DNA of 64,000 bases from Sphingosinithalassobacter tenebrarum (GTDB taxonomy: Bacteria > Pseudomonadota > Alphaproteobacteria > Sphingomonadales > Sphingomonadaceae): NCBI RefSeq assembly GCF_011057975.1, contig NZ_CP049109.1, forward strand, positions 930,001-994,000, given 5' to 3'. The notes beneath the pieces were generated by a model, which saw only the letters and a list, made by a program, of their open reading frames with translations, ran no database searches and was not told where the DNA came from. Made by a program: the position numbers and the translations under genes. The stretch's first letter is position 1; every line of letters begins with the position of its first letter. This document shows positions 37,416 through 45,222 of this stretch, in pieces.

Positions 37416-38042
37416 GTGGCGGAAGGCCAACCGAAGAAAGAGCGGCCAAGAAGCCGTTTTCACGGAAGGATGGATTCAAAGGGGCGGCTGTGCGCGATCC
37501 CGGGTTGTGACGAACCGGGCGAGTTTCGCGCGCCTCCCGCCGAAGGCGCGGGCGGCGCTTCGGACGGGCCGGGTGCCTATCGCTGGCTGTGCCTCGACCA
37601 TGTTCGCGCGTTCAATTCGGGCTATAACTATTTCGCCGGAATGACCGCCGAGGAAATCCACGACGCGCAGCGGCCCTTTTCCGGCTGGCAGCGCGAGACG
37701 CGGGCCTTCGCCTCGACCGGCGGCGCGGACCGTCCGCCGCGCTGGGCCGATTTCGACGATCCGCTCGATGCGATCGGCGCGCGGTTCAAGGACAGGATGG
37801 CGAATATGGAGCAGCGCGGCGAACGCAAGGATGGCCGCCCGCTCAGTCCGCAGGATCGCAGCGCGCTGAAGACGCTGGGGCTCGACAAGGATGCCGACCG
37901 CCATGCGCTGCGCAAACGCTACTCGGAACTGGTGCGGCGCTTCCACCCCGATCGCAACGGCGGCGACCGCAGCCATGAGGCGCGGCTGCAGCAAGTGATC
38001 AGCGCCTATCAGCAGCTCAAGAGCGCGCCGGCATTTATCTAG
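37416..38042 (+). CDS. J-domain (DnaJ-like) protein with an N-terminal CxxxxC/CxxH motif
   Basis: A 208-residue protein. The C-terminal 60 residues form a J domain with the HPD motif in RFHPDRNGG, preceded by LGLDKDADRHALRKRYSELV. The N terminus has CAIPGCDEPG and WLCLDHVRAFN, a possible zinc site, followed by NYFAGMTAEEIHDAQRPFSG. GTG 37416 is supported by AAAGG upstream; the exact start is uncertain. It is expected to stimulate an Hsp70 ATPase on a specific client, and is divergent from the bolA-like gene. Confidence 0.87.
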   Translation: MAEGQPKKERPRSRFHGRMDSKGRLCAIPGCDEPGEFRAPPAEGAGGASDGPGAYRWLCLDHVRAFNSGYNYFAGMTAEEIHDAQRPFSGWQRETRAFASTGGADRPPRWADFDDPLDAIGARFKDRMANMEQRGERKDGRPLSPQDRSALKTLGLDKDADRHALRKRYSELVRRFHPDRNGGDRSHEARLQQVISAYQQLKSAPAFI

Positions 38043-38045
38043 CAT

Positions 38046-38124
38046 CCGTTTGGTTCGAGCTTGTCGAGAACCGGTTCTCGACGGGCGCTTCTCGACTTCG
38101 CTCGAAGCTGCTCGAACCCAACGG
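38046..38124. repeat. palindromic repeat R3, short copy
   Basis: Outer arms CCGTTTGGTTCGAG and CTCGAACCCAACGG, with inner GTCGAGAACCGGTTCTCGAC, a perfect 20-bp palindrome. It fills the gap between two convergent genes (J-domain and fghA), so it may serve as a bidirectional terminator. Confidence 0.8.
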
Positions 38125-38132
38125 AAAGCTGG

Positions 38133-38975
38133 CTAGCCCTTCAGCCGCTCGGCATGCCAGGCGATGTGTTCGCCCAGAAAGGTCGAGATGAAATAATAGC
38201 TGTGGTCGTAGCCCGGCTGGCGGCGCAGCGTCAGATCGATCTGCGCGCGTTCGCAGGCTTGCTCGAGCAATTCGGGCTTGAGCTGTTCGGTCAGGAAATT
38301 GTCGGCGAGGCCCTGATCGACCAGAATCTCCGGCACGGTCGCGCCGTCGTCGATCAGCGCGCAGGCGTCATATTGCCGCCATTCCTTGCGGTCTGCGCCG
38401 AGATAGCCGGTCAGCGCCTTTTCGCCCCAGGGGCATTGCAGCGGCGCGGCGATCGGCGCGAAGGCGGAGACGCTGCGGAAGCGCCCGGCATTGCGCAGCG
38501 CGATGGTGAGCGCGCCGTGCCCGCCCATCGAATGGCCGGTGATCGCCTGGCGGCCCATGTCCGCCATCGGCAATTCGGCGGCGATCAGCGCGGGCAATTC
38601 GTCCTCGATATAGCTGCGCATCCGGTAATTGGCGCGCCACGGTTCCTCGGTCGCGTCGACATAGAAGCCGGCGCCCTTGCCGAAATCATAGGCGTCTTCA
38701 TCGGGAACGTCGTCGCCGCGCGGCGAGGTGTCCGGCGCGACGAAGATCACGCCATGTTCGGCGCATGCCTGGCGAAACTCGCCCTTTTCGGTGACATTGG
38801 CATGGGTGCAGGTGAGGCCCGAAAGATACCAGAGCAGTGGCAGCTTCGCGCCGTCCTCGTGCGGCGGGACATAGACCGAGAAGGTCATGTCGGTGCCGGT
38901 CGCGGTCGATGCGTGCTTGTACACGCCTTGGCGGCCGCCGAAGGACTTGTTGGTCGAAACGGTTTCGAGGCTCAT
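38133..38975 (-). CDS. fghA: S-formylglutathione hydrolase
   Basis: A 280-residue esterase-D family enzyme splitting S-formylglutathione to formate and glutathione. It has YLSGLTCTHANVTEKGEF, the nucleophile motif GHSMGGHGALT, LVDQGLADNFL with the acid, and PGYDHSYYFI with the catalytic His. Its start overlaps the purU stop by 4 bases. With adhC at 40344-41456 it makes the complete glutathione-dependent formaldehyde oxidation route. Confidence 0.96.
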   Translation of the reverse strand: MSLETVSTNKSFGGRQGVYKHASTATGTDMTFSVYVPPHEDGAKLPLLWYLSGLTCTHANVTEKGEFRQACAEHGVIFVAPDTSPRGDDVPDEDAYDFGKGAGFYVDATEEPWRANYRMRSYIEDELPALIAAELPMADMGRQAITGHSMGGHGALTIALRNAGRFRSVSAFAPIAAPLQCPWGEKALTGYLGADRKEWRQYDACALIDDGATVPEILVDQGLADNFLTEQLKPELLEQACERAQIDLTLRRQPGYDHSYYFISTFLGEHIAWHAERLKG

Positions 38976-39835
38976 CGGAACACCACTGTCTTGCCGCCGT
39001 TCAGAAACACCCGCCGCGCGCCGACGGCGTCCACTGCGCGCGCGAGCACCTGCGCCTCGATATCGCGGCCGATGCGGATCATGTCGTCGACACCGGCGCG
39101 GTGATCGACGCGCTCCACCGCCTGTTCGATGATCGGCCCTTCGTCGAGGTCGCTGGTGACGAAATGCGCGGTCGCCCCGATCAGTTTCACGCCGCGCTCA
39201 TGCGCGCGGTGATAGGGGCGGGCGCCCTTGAAGCCGGGGAGGAAGCTGTGATGGATGTTGATGCAGCGGCCCGCCAGCCGATCTGCGAAATCCGCCGACA
39301 ATATCTGCATGTAGCGGGCGAGGATCAGATAGTCGGCGCCGGCCGCGTCGATCAGGGCGAGGATCGCGGCTTCCTGCTCGGCGCGATTGCCGCCCGTGAC
39401 CGGCAGATAATGGAAGGGCAGGCCGTGCCATTCGACCATCGGCCGCAGCGTTTCATGGTTCGAAACCACCGCCGCGATGTCCATCGACAGCGCGTTGGCG
39501 GCGCGGCGGTGGAGCAGGTCGGCGAGGCAATGCGAGCCTTTTGACACTGCGACGATGGCCCGGGGACGGGCGTCGGCGCGGGTCAACGACCAGTCGAGAT
39601 CGAATTCGGCGGCGACGGGCGCGAAGGCTTCGCGCAACGCCGCTTCGTCACCGGGAAATTTCGGGCCGCCGGGCTGAAACGCGATGCGCAGGAAGAAGCG
39701 GCCGGTGTCGAGATCGGCATATTGCTGGCTGTCGAGAATGAACCCGTCGCGCGCGGCGAGCACCCCGCTGACTCCCGCGACGATGCCCACCCGGTCGGCG
39801 CAGGTGAGCGTCAGGATCCATTCGGTGCCGGTCAT
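38972..39835 (-). CDS. purU: formyltetrahydrofolate deformylase
   Basis: A 287-residue enzyme hydrolysing 10-formyl-THF to formate and THF. An N-terminal ACT domain (ILTLTCADRVGIVAGVSGVL) regulates it; the formyltransferase-like catalytic domain has the INIHHSFLPGFKGARPYH motif and VTSDLDEGPIIEQ with the active Asp. It overlaps fghA by 4 bases on one side and the VOC gene by 4 bases on the other, so all three are coupled in the formaldehyde operon. Confidence 0.95.
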   Translation of the reverse strand: MTGTEWILTLTCADRVGIVAGVSGVLAARDGFILDSQQYADLDTGRFFLRIAFQPGGPKFPGDEAALREAFAPVAAEFDLDWSLTRADARPRAIVAVSKGSHCLADLLHRRAANALSMDIAAVVSNHETLRPMVEWHGLPFHYLPVTGGNRAEQEAAILALIDAAGADYLILARYMQILSADFADRLAGRCINIHHSFLPGFKGARPYHRAHERGVKLIGATAHFVTSDLDEGPIIEQAVERVDHRAGVDDMIRIGRDIEAQVLARAVDAVGARRVFLNGGKTVVFR

Positions 39836-40221
39836 TGCGGCTTGACGTGGAAGGCGCAGAGCTTGTTGCCGTCGGGATCGCGCAGATAGGCGAGATAGAT
39901 TTGCCCGCGCTCGCCCTTGTCACGATATCCGGGCGGGTCCTCGATCGCCGTGCCGCCATTGGCGAGGCCCGCGCGCATCCAGGCATCGCCCTGTTCGGGC
40001 CCGGTGACGGTGAAGCCCACGGTGACGCCATTGCCCGTCTCCGCCGGTTGCTCGTCCAGCGGCTCGCCGACGATCAGCGTGCTGCCCTCGCGCGCCCAGA
40101 ACCAGCGATTGCGCTCGGGGTCCTTCCAGCTTTTCGCCCCGCCCAGCGCGTCCATCAGCGCGTCGTAGAAACGCTTGGATCGTTCGACATCGTTGCTGCC
40201 GAGATGGACGTGGCTGAACAT
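39832..40221 (-). CDS. VOC (glyoxalase-like) family protein in the formaldehyde operon
   Basis: A 129-residue single-repeat VOC protein: HVHLGSNDVERSKRFYDALM at the start, TVGFTVTGPEQGD, and a C-terminal YLRDPDGNKLCAFHV metal-site segment. It is probably a small dioxygenase, glyoxalase or binding protein. The start ATG 40221 has AAAGGCG just upstream; the longer frame runs into repeat sequence. It is coupled by a 4-base overlap to purU and lies after adhC, which suggests a role with glutathione adducts, but no function is known. Confidence 0.8.
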   Translation of the reverse strand: MFSHVHLGSNDVERSKRFYDALMDALGGAKSWKDPERNRWFWAREGSTLIVGEPLDEQPAETGNGVTVGFTVTGPEQGDAWMRAGLANGGTAIEDPPGYRDKGERGQIYLAYLRDPDGNKLCAFHVKPQ

Positions 40222-40239
40222 TAGCGCGCCTTTCGGTGT

Positions 40240-40331
40240 TTGTTCGCCCTCACCCTGCGCCGCCTTCGGCGTCTCGTCCCTCTCCCGAGGGGAGAGGGAG
40301 GGAGGCGCGCAGCGCCGGGAGGATGAGGGTG
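40240..40331. repeat. palindromic intergenic repeat R5
   Basis: CCCTCACCCTGCGCC, CGCCTTCGGCG, CCCTCTCCCGAGGGGAGAGGG and GGCGCGCAGCGCC form nested short inverted repeats ending in GAGGATGAGGG. It separates adhC from the VOC-purU-fghA genes. Confidence 0.7.
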
Positions 40332-40343
40332 ATCGATCTGCGT

Positions 40344-41456
40344 TCAGTACACCACGACCGAGCGGATGCTCTCGCCCTTGTGCATCAGATCGAAGCCCTT
40401 GTTGATCTCCTCGAGGCTGAGGACATGGGTGATCATCGGGTCGATGGCGATCTTGCCGTTCATGTACCAGTCGACGATCTTGGGCACGTCGGTCCGGCCC
40501 TTGGCGCCGCCGAACGCCGTGCCCTTCCAAACCCGGCCGGTGACCAGCTGGAACGGGCGCGTCGCGATTTCCTTGCCCGCCTCGGCGACGCCGATGATGA
40601 CGCTTTCGCCCCAGCCGCGATGGCAGGCCTCGAGTGCGGTACGCATCACTTCGGTATTGCCGGTTGCGTCGAACGTATAGTCGGCGCCGCCATCGGTCAT
40701 TTCGACGATCTTGGCGACGATCTCGTCACGGCTCATTCCACGCGTGTTGAGGAAGTGCGTCATGCCGAACTTGCGGCCCCATTCCTCACGCTCGGGATTG
40801 ATGTCGACGCCGATGATCATGTCCGCGCCGACCATCTTGGCGCCCTGGATGACATTGAGGCCGATGCCGCCGAGACCGAAGACGACGACCTTGTCGCCGA
40901 CCTGCACCTTGGCGGTGTTGACCACCGCGCCGACGCCCGTCGTCACGCCGCAGCCGACATAGCAGCTCGTCTGGAACGGCGCGTCTTCGCGGATCTTGGC
41001 GACGGCGATGTCGGGCAGCACGGTGAAGTTCGAGAAGGTCGAGCAGCCCATATAATGGTAGATGGGCTGGCCCTTGTAGGAAAAGCGCGTGGTGCCGTCG
41101 GGCATCAGCCCCTTGCCCTGGGTCGCGCGGATCGCGGTGCACAGGTTGGTCTTGCCCGAGAGGCACGACTTACATTTGCGGCATTCGGGTGTGTAGAGCG
41201 GGATGACATGGTCGCCGGGCTTCACGCTGGTGACGCCCGGGCCGACTTCGCGTACGATGCCGGCGCCTTCATGGCCGAGCACGCTGGGGAAGATGCCCTC
41301 GCTGTCGAACCCGTCGAGCGTATAGGCGTCGGTGTGGCAGATGCCCGTTGCCATGATCTCGGCCAGAACCTCGCCTTCCTTCGGCCCCTCAAGGTCGAGT
41401 TCGACGATTTCGAGCGGCTTCTTGGCTTCAAAGGCGACCGCGGCGCGCGTCTTCAT
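40344..41456 (-). CDS. adhC: S-(hydroxymethyl)glutathione dehydrogenase / class III alcohol dehydrogenase
   Basis: A 370-residue zinc- and NAD-dependent enzyme oxidising the glutathione-formaldehyde adduct to S-formylglutathione. Catalytic zinc ligands are in [12 protein letters not shown] and LGHEGAGIV; the structural zinc uses [15 protein letters not shown]. The cofactor-binding segment is [17 protein letters not shown], and the [20 protein letters not shown] segment is typical of class III. It is the first gene of the formaldehyde detoxification set; fghA completes the pathway to formate. Confidence 0.97.
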   Translation of the reverse strand: MKTRAAVAFEAKKPLEIVELDLEGPKEGEVLAEIMATGICHTDAYTLDGFDSEGIFPSVLGHEGAGIVREVGPGVTSVKPGDHVIPLYTPECRKCKSCLSGKTNLCTAIRATQGKGLMPDGTTRFSYKGQPIYHYMGCSTFSNFTVLPDIAVAKIREDAPFQTSCYVGCGVTTGVGAVVNTAKVQVGDKVVVFGLGGIGLNVIQGAKMVGADMIIGVDINPEREEWGRKFGMTHFLNTRGMSRDEIVAKIVEMTDGGADYTFDATGNTEVMRTALEACHRGWGESVIIGVAEAGKEIATRPFQLVTGRVWKGTAFGGAKGRTDVPKIVDWYMNGKIAIDPMITHVLSLEEINKGFDLMHKGESIRSVVVY

Positions 41457-41593
41457 ACTCTACTCCCGAAATTCCACGTGGTCGGGCGCCGCATATCGCG
41501 ATGCACGCCGCGAGGCCATAGGGTCGCGCACATTGCGCTGCCGCAAATCCGCTAAGCTTCGGACTGAAAAGAGAAAGATTTTTATACAAATGT

Positions 41594-41632
41594 CCAATAG
41601 CCGACGATTTTGCTGGAAATTCCGGCTATTGG
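41594..41632. promoter_or_regulatory. inverted repeat upstream of adhC
   Basis: A perfect 10-bp inverted repeat, CCAATAGCCG and CGGCTATTGG, with a 19-base loop. It lies 138 bases upstream of the adhC start and 50 bases after the stop of the upstream VOC gene. On the minus strand TATAAA follows at 41582-41587. It could be an operator or a weak terminator. Confidence 0.45.
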
Positions 41633-41681
41633 AGGTTTCGCCATCGGTCGCGACCTCGAGTCGGGTGTCTGCTCGCGGCGT

Positions 41682-42467
41682 TCAGTGACGCTTTCCGACC
41701 ATGCCGAAATCGACACCCTGCGGATCGCGTGCCTCGATGACGAAATCGCCGCCCGGCACTTCGTGCGGGCCGTTGCGCACCGCGCCGCCGGCGGCTTCGA
41801 GCCGGTCCTTCGCTGCGTCGATAGCGCCGACATTCCAGTAGAAATTCCACCGCGAAATACCCGCTTCGGGCGTCCGCATCATCGCGCCGATAGCAGCGTC
41901 ACCTCGGGCCAGAAATTCATAGTCGCCGCTCGGTCCCATCGGCATCGCGCCGCTGACCGTCCAGCCGAAGCGCTCGAGATACCAGCTTTTCGCCGCCGCC
42001 GGATCGGGCGTCACCAGCTCATTCCAGGCGATATGGCCGACCCTATCGGGCGCGAAGGCGGTGCTCTTGGCATCGGGGCGGTCGGCGGGCGGGATCGGCT
42101 TCATCAGATAGAGCGGCACGCCCTGCGGATCGGCGACCATTGCGATGCGGCCGACATCGGGCATGGTCTGGTCCATGAACACCGTCCCGCCCGCGGCCTT
42201 GAGCTCGGCGATCTCGACATCGACATCGTCGACACAGACATAGCCGTACCAGCCGGGTTTCGCGCCACCTGACAGCATTTCGGGAGAGAGCGGCAGCATC
42301 CCGCCGACCATTTCGCCGTCGGGCGCGGCGATTTCGCGATAATCCACCGGCGGATGGCCCTGTTCGGGCACGGCCCACCCCATCACTTCCTGATAGAAGG
42401 CGCGCGCGCCCGTAAGGTCCGGCGTCATCAGTTCGTACCAGATGAAGGCGCCCTGATCATCCGACAT
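41682..42467 (-). CDS. VOC family protein, two tandem glyoxalase-like domains
   Basis: A 261-residue protein with two VOC repeats. The first begins FIWYELMTPDLTGARAFYQE, the second GHIAWNELVTPDPAAAKSWY; both end in a DPQGVPLYL / DPQGVDFGM segment. Such two-domain proteins are usually annotated as glyoxalase/bleomycin-resistance proteins without known substrate. The DUF1428 gene precedes it by 11 bases, so the two form an operon divergent from the HxlR regulator. Confidence 0.87.
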   Translation of the reverse strand: MSDDQGAFIWYELMTPDLTGARAFYQEVMGWAVPEQGHPPVDYREIAAPDGEMVGGMLPLSPEMLSGGAKPGWYGYVCVDDVDVEIAELKAAGGTVFMDQTMPDVGRIAMVADPQGVPLYLMKPIPPADRPDAKSTAFAPDRVGHIAWNELVTPDPAAAKSWYLERFGWTVSGAMPMGPSGDYEFLARGDAAIGAMMRTPEAGISRWNFYWNVGAIDAAKDRLEAAGGAVRNGPHEVPGGDFVIEARDPQGVDFGMVGKRH

Positions 42468-42478
42468 GGCGTCGTCTC

Positions 42479-42835
42479 CTATGCGGACTTGATGTCGAGG
42501 AAGCCGTCGAAGCCGCCCCAGAACATGCGCTTGCCGTCGAAGGGCATTTCGCCGGGGTTATTCATACGATCGTCCTCCATGATTTTCGCCCAGCCCGCGT
42601 CGCGCGCTTCCTTCGAGGGCCAGAGGATCCAGGAGAAGACGACATTCTCGCCTTCCTCCGCGGCGACTGCCTTGAAGAAATCGGTATGTTCGCCCCTGGC
42701 GATGTCGTCGCCCCAGCCTTCGACCACCTGAAGCGCGCCATGTTCGATGAACATCGGATCGATGCGCGCTGCCATTTCCTTGTAGGCGGCTTCGTTGCCT
42801 TCGGGCACGGGCAGGATGATTCCGTCGATATACAT
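42479..42835 (-). CDS. DUF1428 family protein
   Basis: A 118-residue protein of the dimeric alpha/beta-barrel type. It starts YIDGIILPVPEGNEAAYKEM and has GALQVVEGWGDDI, then FSWILWPSKEARDAGWAKIM and MPFDGKRMFWGGF, all typical DUF1428 blocks. The biochemical role is unknown. It is the first gene transcribed away from the HxlR gene, with 95 bases between starts holding the operator-like repeats. Confidence 0.92.
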   Translation of the reverse strand: MYIDGIILPVPEGNEAAYKEMAARIDPMFIEHGALQVVEGWGDDIARGEHTDFFKAVAAEEGENVVFSWILWPSKEARDAGWAKIMEDDRMNNPGEMPFDGKRMFWGGFDGFLDIKSA

Positions 42836-42911
42836 GGCGTTTCTCCTCAGGCGATTGCGGAAACGGAGGCTGCGCTGTCCGGCGAATCACTGATTGCAGG
42901 TGATGCGACCA

Positions 42912-42951
42912 ATAGTTAGTAAAAGCAACTATGGAGTTAGAAAAAATAACT
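42912..42951. promoter_or_regulatory. candidate HxlR operator with repeated AGTTA half-sites
   Basis: ATAGTT (42912-42917) pairs with AACTAT (42927-42932); then AGTTA (42935-42939) pairs with TAACT (42947-42951). Half-sites are repeated over 40 AT-rich bases that include the HxlR start codon. This fits autorepression plus control of the divergent DUF1428-VOC operon. Confidence 0.55.
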
Positions 42952-43629
42952 GATTACGATCTGGGCAAGCCGAAACGCTGGTATCGGGACGCATGCGGGA
43001 CGGCGCTGGCGATGGATCTGGTGGGCGAGCGCTGGTCGCTGCTGATCATCCGCGAATTGCTGCTCGGGCCGCGCCGGTTCGGCGAAGTGCGTGCCGCGCT
43101 GCCGGGAATCAGCGCCAATGTGCTGACGCAGCGGCTCGAGGGGCTCGAAAAAGCCGGGATGCTGCGGCGGAAGCTGCTGGCCGATCATCCGGGCGTGCAG
43201 GTCTATGAGCTCACGCGCTGGGGCTATGCCGCAGAAGAACCGATCTTCGCGCTGAGCCGCTGGGTGGCGGGGTCGCCGCTGCATGATGTGACGCTGCCGC
43301 TGAGCAACACCGCCTTCATGCTGTCGCTGCGCACGATGATGGATCGCGGCCGCGCCGCTGCGCTGGAGGGCATGGGTCTGAGCTTCCGGGTCGGCGGCGA
43401 GCCGTTTCGTGCGGTTATCGCCGATGCGATGCTCTCGGTACGGCGCGACGATGCGGCCGGGGCGGAAATCCTTTTCGAAGGCGATACCGACGGCTTCAAG
43501 CCCGTCTTCTACGGCCCCGAGCCGCTTGCCGTCACGGTTCCCGCCGGGCTGGTGCGCGTTACGGGCGACATCGATCGCGCACAGGCGTTCGTCGATTGTT
43601 TCCGCCTGCCGGCCTTCATCAACGACTGA
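42931..43629 (+). CDS. HxlR-family transcriptional regulator with C-terminal SCP2-like domain
   Basis: A 232-residue regulator. The HxlR winged helix spans about residues 15-110: ACGTALAMDLVGERWSLLII, FGEVRAALPGISANVLTQRL, YELTRWG. The C-terminal 120 residues resemble a sterol-carrier-like sensing domain seen in some HxlR/MarR-like proteins. No Shine-Dalgarno is visible before ATG 42931, so it may be translated from a nearly leaderless mRNA or start further in. It probably controls the divergent DUF1428-VOC pair. Confidence 0.85.
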   Translation: MELEKITDYDLGKPKRWYRDACGTALAMDLVGERWSLLIIRELLLGPRRFGEVRAALPGISANVLTQRLEGLEKAGMLRRKLLADHPGVQVYELTRWGYAAEEPIFALSRWVAGSPLHDVTLPLSNTAFMLSLRTMMDRGRAAALEGMGLSFRVGGEPFRAVIADAMLSVRRDDAAGAEILFEGDTDGFKPVFYGPEPLAVTVPAGLVRVTGDIDRAQAFVDCFRLPAFIND

Positions 43630-43703
43630 TCGCGCCTCTTGCGTTGCAGCAAGCGCCGCCAGCGCCTAGGTGAAGGGCCGAAACACGAGCGGACCTGAAC
43701 AGA

Positions 43704-44714
43704 ATGAGCGATATCCCCAACACCCAGCCCGACAGCCGCGAGACGACCGTCCTCGACGCGCCCGACAAGATGGTGAAGGCGCGCGACGTGTTCGGCATCG
43801 ATTCCGACATGGAAGTACCGGCGTTCAGCGAGGCCGACGAACGCGTGCCCGATCTCGATCCCGCCTATGTCTTCGATCCCGACACGACGATGGCGATCCT
43901 GGCGGGCTTCGCGTTCAATCGCCGCGTGATGATCCAGGGCTATCATGGCACCGGCAAATCCTCGCACATCGAACAGGTCGCCGCGCGGCTCAACTGGCCG
44001 TGCATCCGCATCAATCTCGACGCGCATATCAGCCGTATCGACCTGATCGGCCGCGACGCGATCGTGCTCAAGGACGGGGTGCAGGTCACCGAATTCCGCG
44101 AAGGCCTGCTCCCCTGGGCGTTGCAGACGCCGACCGCGCTTGTCTTCGACGAATATGATGCGGGCCGCCCCGACGTGATGTTCGTGATTCAGCGCGTTCT
44201 GGAAACCGAAGGCAAGCTGACGTTGCTCGACCAGAATCGCGTGATCCGGCCGAACCCCTGGTTCCGCCTGTTCGCGACCGCCAACACGGTGGGTCTGGGC
44301 GATACAAGCGGCCTCTATCACGGCACGCAGCAGATCAATCAGGGCCAGATGGACCGCTGGAACATCGTGGTGAACCTGAATTACCTGCCCGCCGCCACCG
44401 AGGCGCAGATCGTGCTCGCCAAATCGGGCGAATATGACAAGCCGGGCGGCAAGGAGACGGTGGAGAACATGGTCCGCGTCGCCGACCTCACGCGCAAGGG
44501 CTTCATCAACGGCGACATCTCGACCGTGATGAGCCCGCGTACCGTGCTCACCTGGGCGCAGAACGCGTTGATCTTCGGCGATGTCGGCTTTGCCTTCCGC
44601 CTGTCGTTCCTCAACAAGTGCGACGAGGCCGAGCGGCCGCTGGTGGCGGAATATTATCAGCGCGTGTTCGGCACTGACCTGCCCGAAAGCGTGACCGCCA
44701 AGGCCGAGGCGTAA
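43704..44714 (+). CDS. cobS: cobaltochelatase subunit CobS-like AAA+ ATPase
   Basis: A 336-residue MoxR/AAA+ type ATPase. Walker [14 protein letters not shown] is at about residues 79-91, Walker [18 protein letters not shown] follows, and the sensor region is [13 protein letters not shown]. It matches CobS, which with CobT forms the ring that drives cobalt insertion by CobN into hydrogenobyrinate diamide. Neither cobN nor other B12 genes are visible in this window, so a different chelatase or protein partner is possible. Confidence 0.92.
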   Translation: MSDIPNTQPDSRETTVLDAPDKMVKARDVFGIDSDMEVPAFSEADERVPDLDPAYVFDPDTTMAILAGFAFNRRVMIQGYHGTGKSSHIEQVAARLNWPCIRINLDAHISRIDLIGRDAIVLKDGVQVTEFREGLLPWALQTPTALVFDEYDAGRPDVMFVIQRVLETEGKLTLLDQNRVIRPNPWFRLFATANTVGLGDTSGLYHGTQQINQGQMDRWNIVVNLNYLPAATEAQIVLAKSGEYDKPGGKETVENMVRVADLTRKGFINGDISTVMSPRTVLTWAQNALIFGDVGFAFRLSFLNKCDEAERPLVAEYYQRVFGTDLPESVTAKAEA

Positions 44715-44718
44715 GGTT

Positions 44719-45090
44719 TCAGCGCCCCCGGCGGCCGAAGCTGCCGGGCGGCGGGCGCCTGATCGGCTCCTCTTCGGTGCCGAGCGCTTCGATCTTGCGC
44801 GCGACGCGGGCTTCGAAGCTTTCGTCGGCCAAGGGATCGTCGCCGTCGCGCCTGGGCGACCTGGCGTGCCGATCGCGTCGCATCGTGTACCACAGCGCGA
44901 ACCCGGCTGCGGCAAGCATCGCCAGGCTGATCCAGTTGGCATAGGCCGGCTCCTGCGCCTCTGCGGCGGCGGCGTCACCGGATTCCGATGCGGCGCTCTC
45001 CGCGCCGACAGGCGCCGCGGCGGCATGCGTCGGCAGGCCTGAAGCCAGCGCCAGCGCGGCGGCCAGTGCGATTTGGCGAGCGGTGTTCAT
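44719..45090 (-). CDS. membrane protein of unknown function between cobS and cobT
   Basis: A 123-residue protein with a cleavable signal peptide (ARQIALAAALALASGLPTHA, then AAA), an Ala/Glu-rich segment, a transmembrane helix (ISLAMLAAAGFALWYTM) and a basic cytoplasmic tail ending PPPGSFGRRGR. It lies antisense between cobS and cobT; its stop is 4 bases from the cobS stop. The family is not recognised. Confidence 0.6.
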   Translation of the reverse strand: MNTARQIALAAALALASGLPTHAAAAPVGAESAASESGDAAAAEAQEPAYANWISLAMLAAAGFALWYTMRRDRHARSPRRDGDDPLADESFEARVARKIEALGTEEEPIRRPPPGSFGRRGR

Positions 45091-45222
45091 GCGCTTTCCC
45101 CGTTGCGAACCGGGCGAGGAGGATGCGGGAAGGGGCTTACGATTAGGTTAGTCCGCCGCTTTTTCGCCCGGCGCGGCGGCGCCCGGCGTTGACATCGCAG
45201 ACACAGCCACCATGCAGGAACA

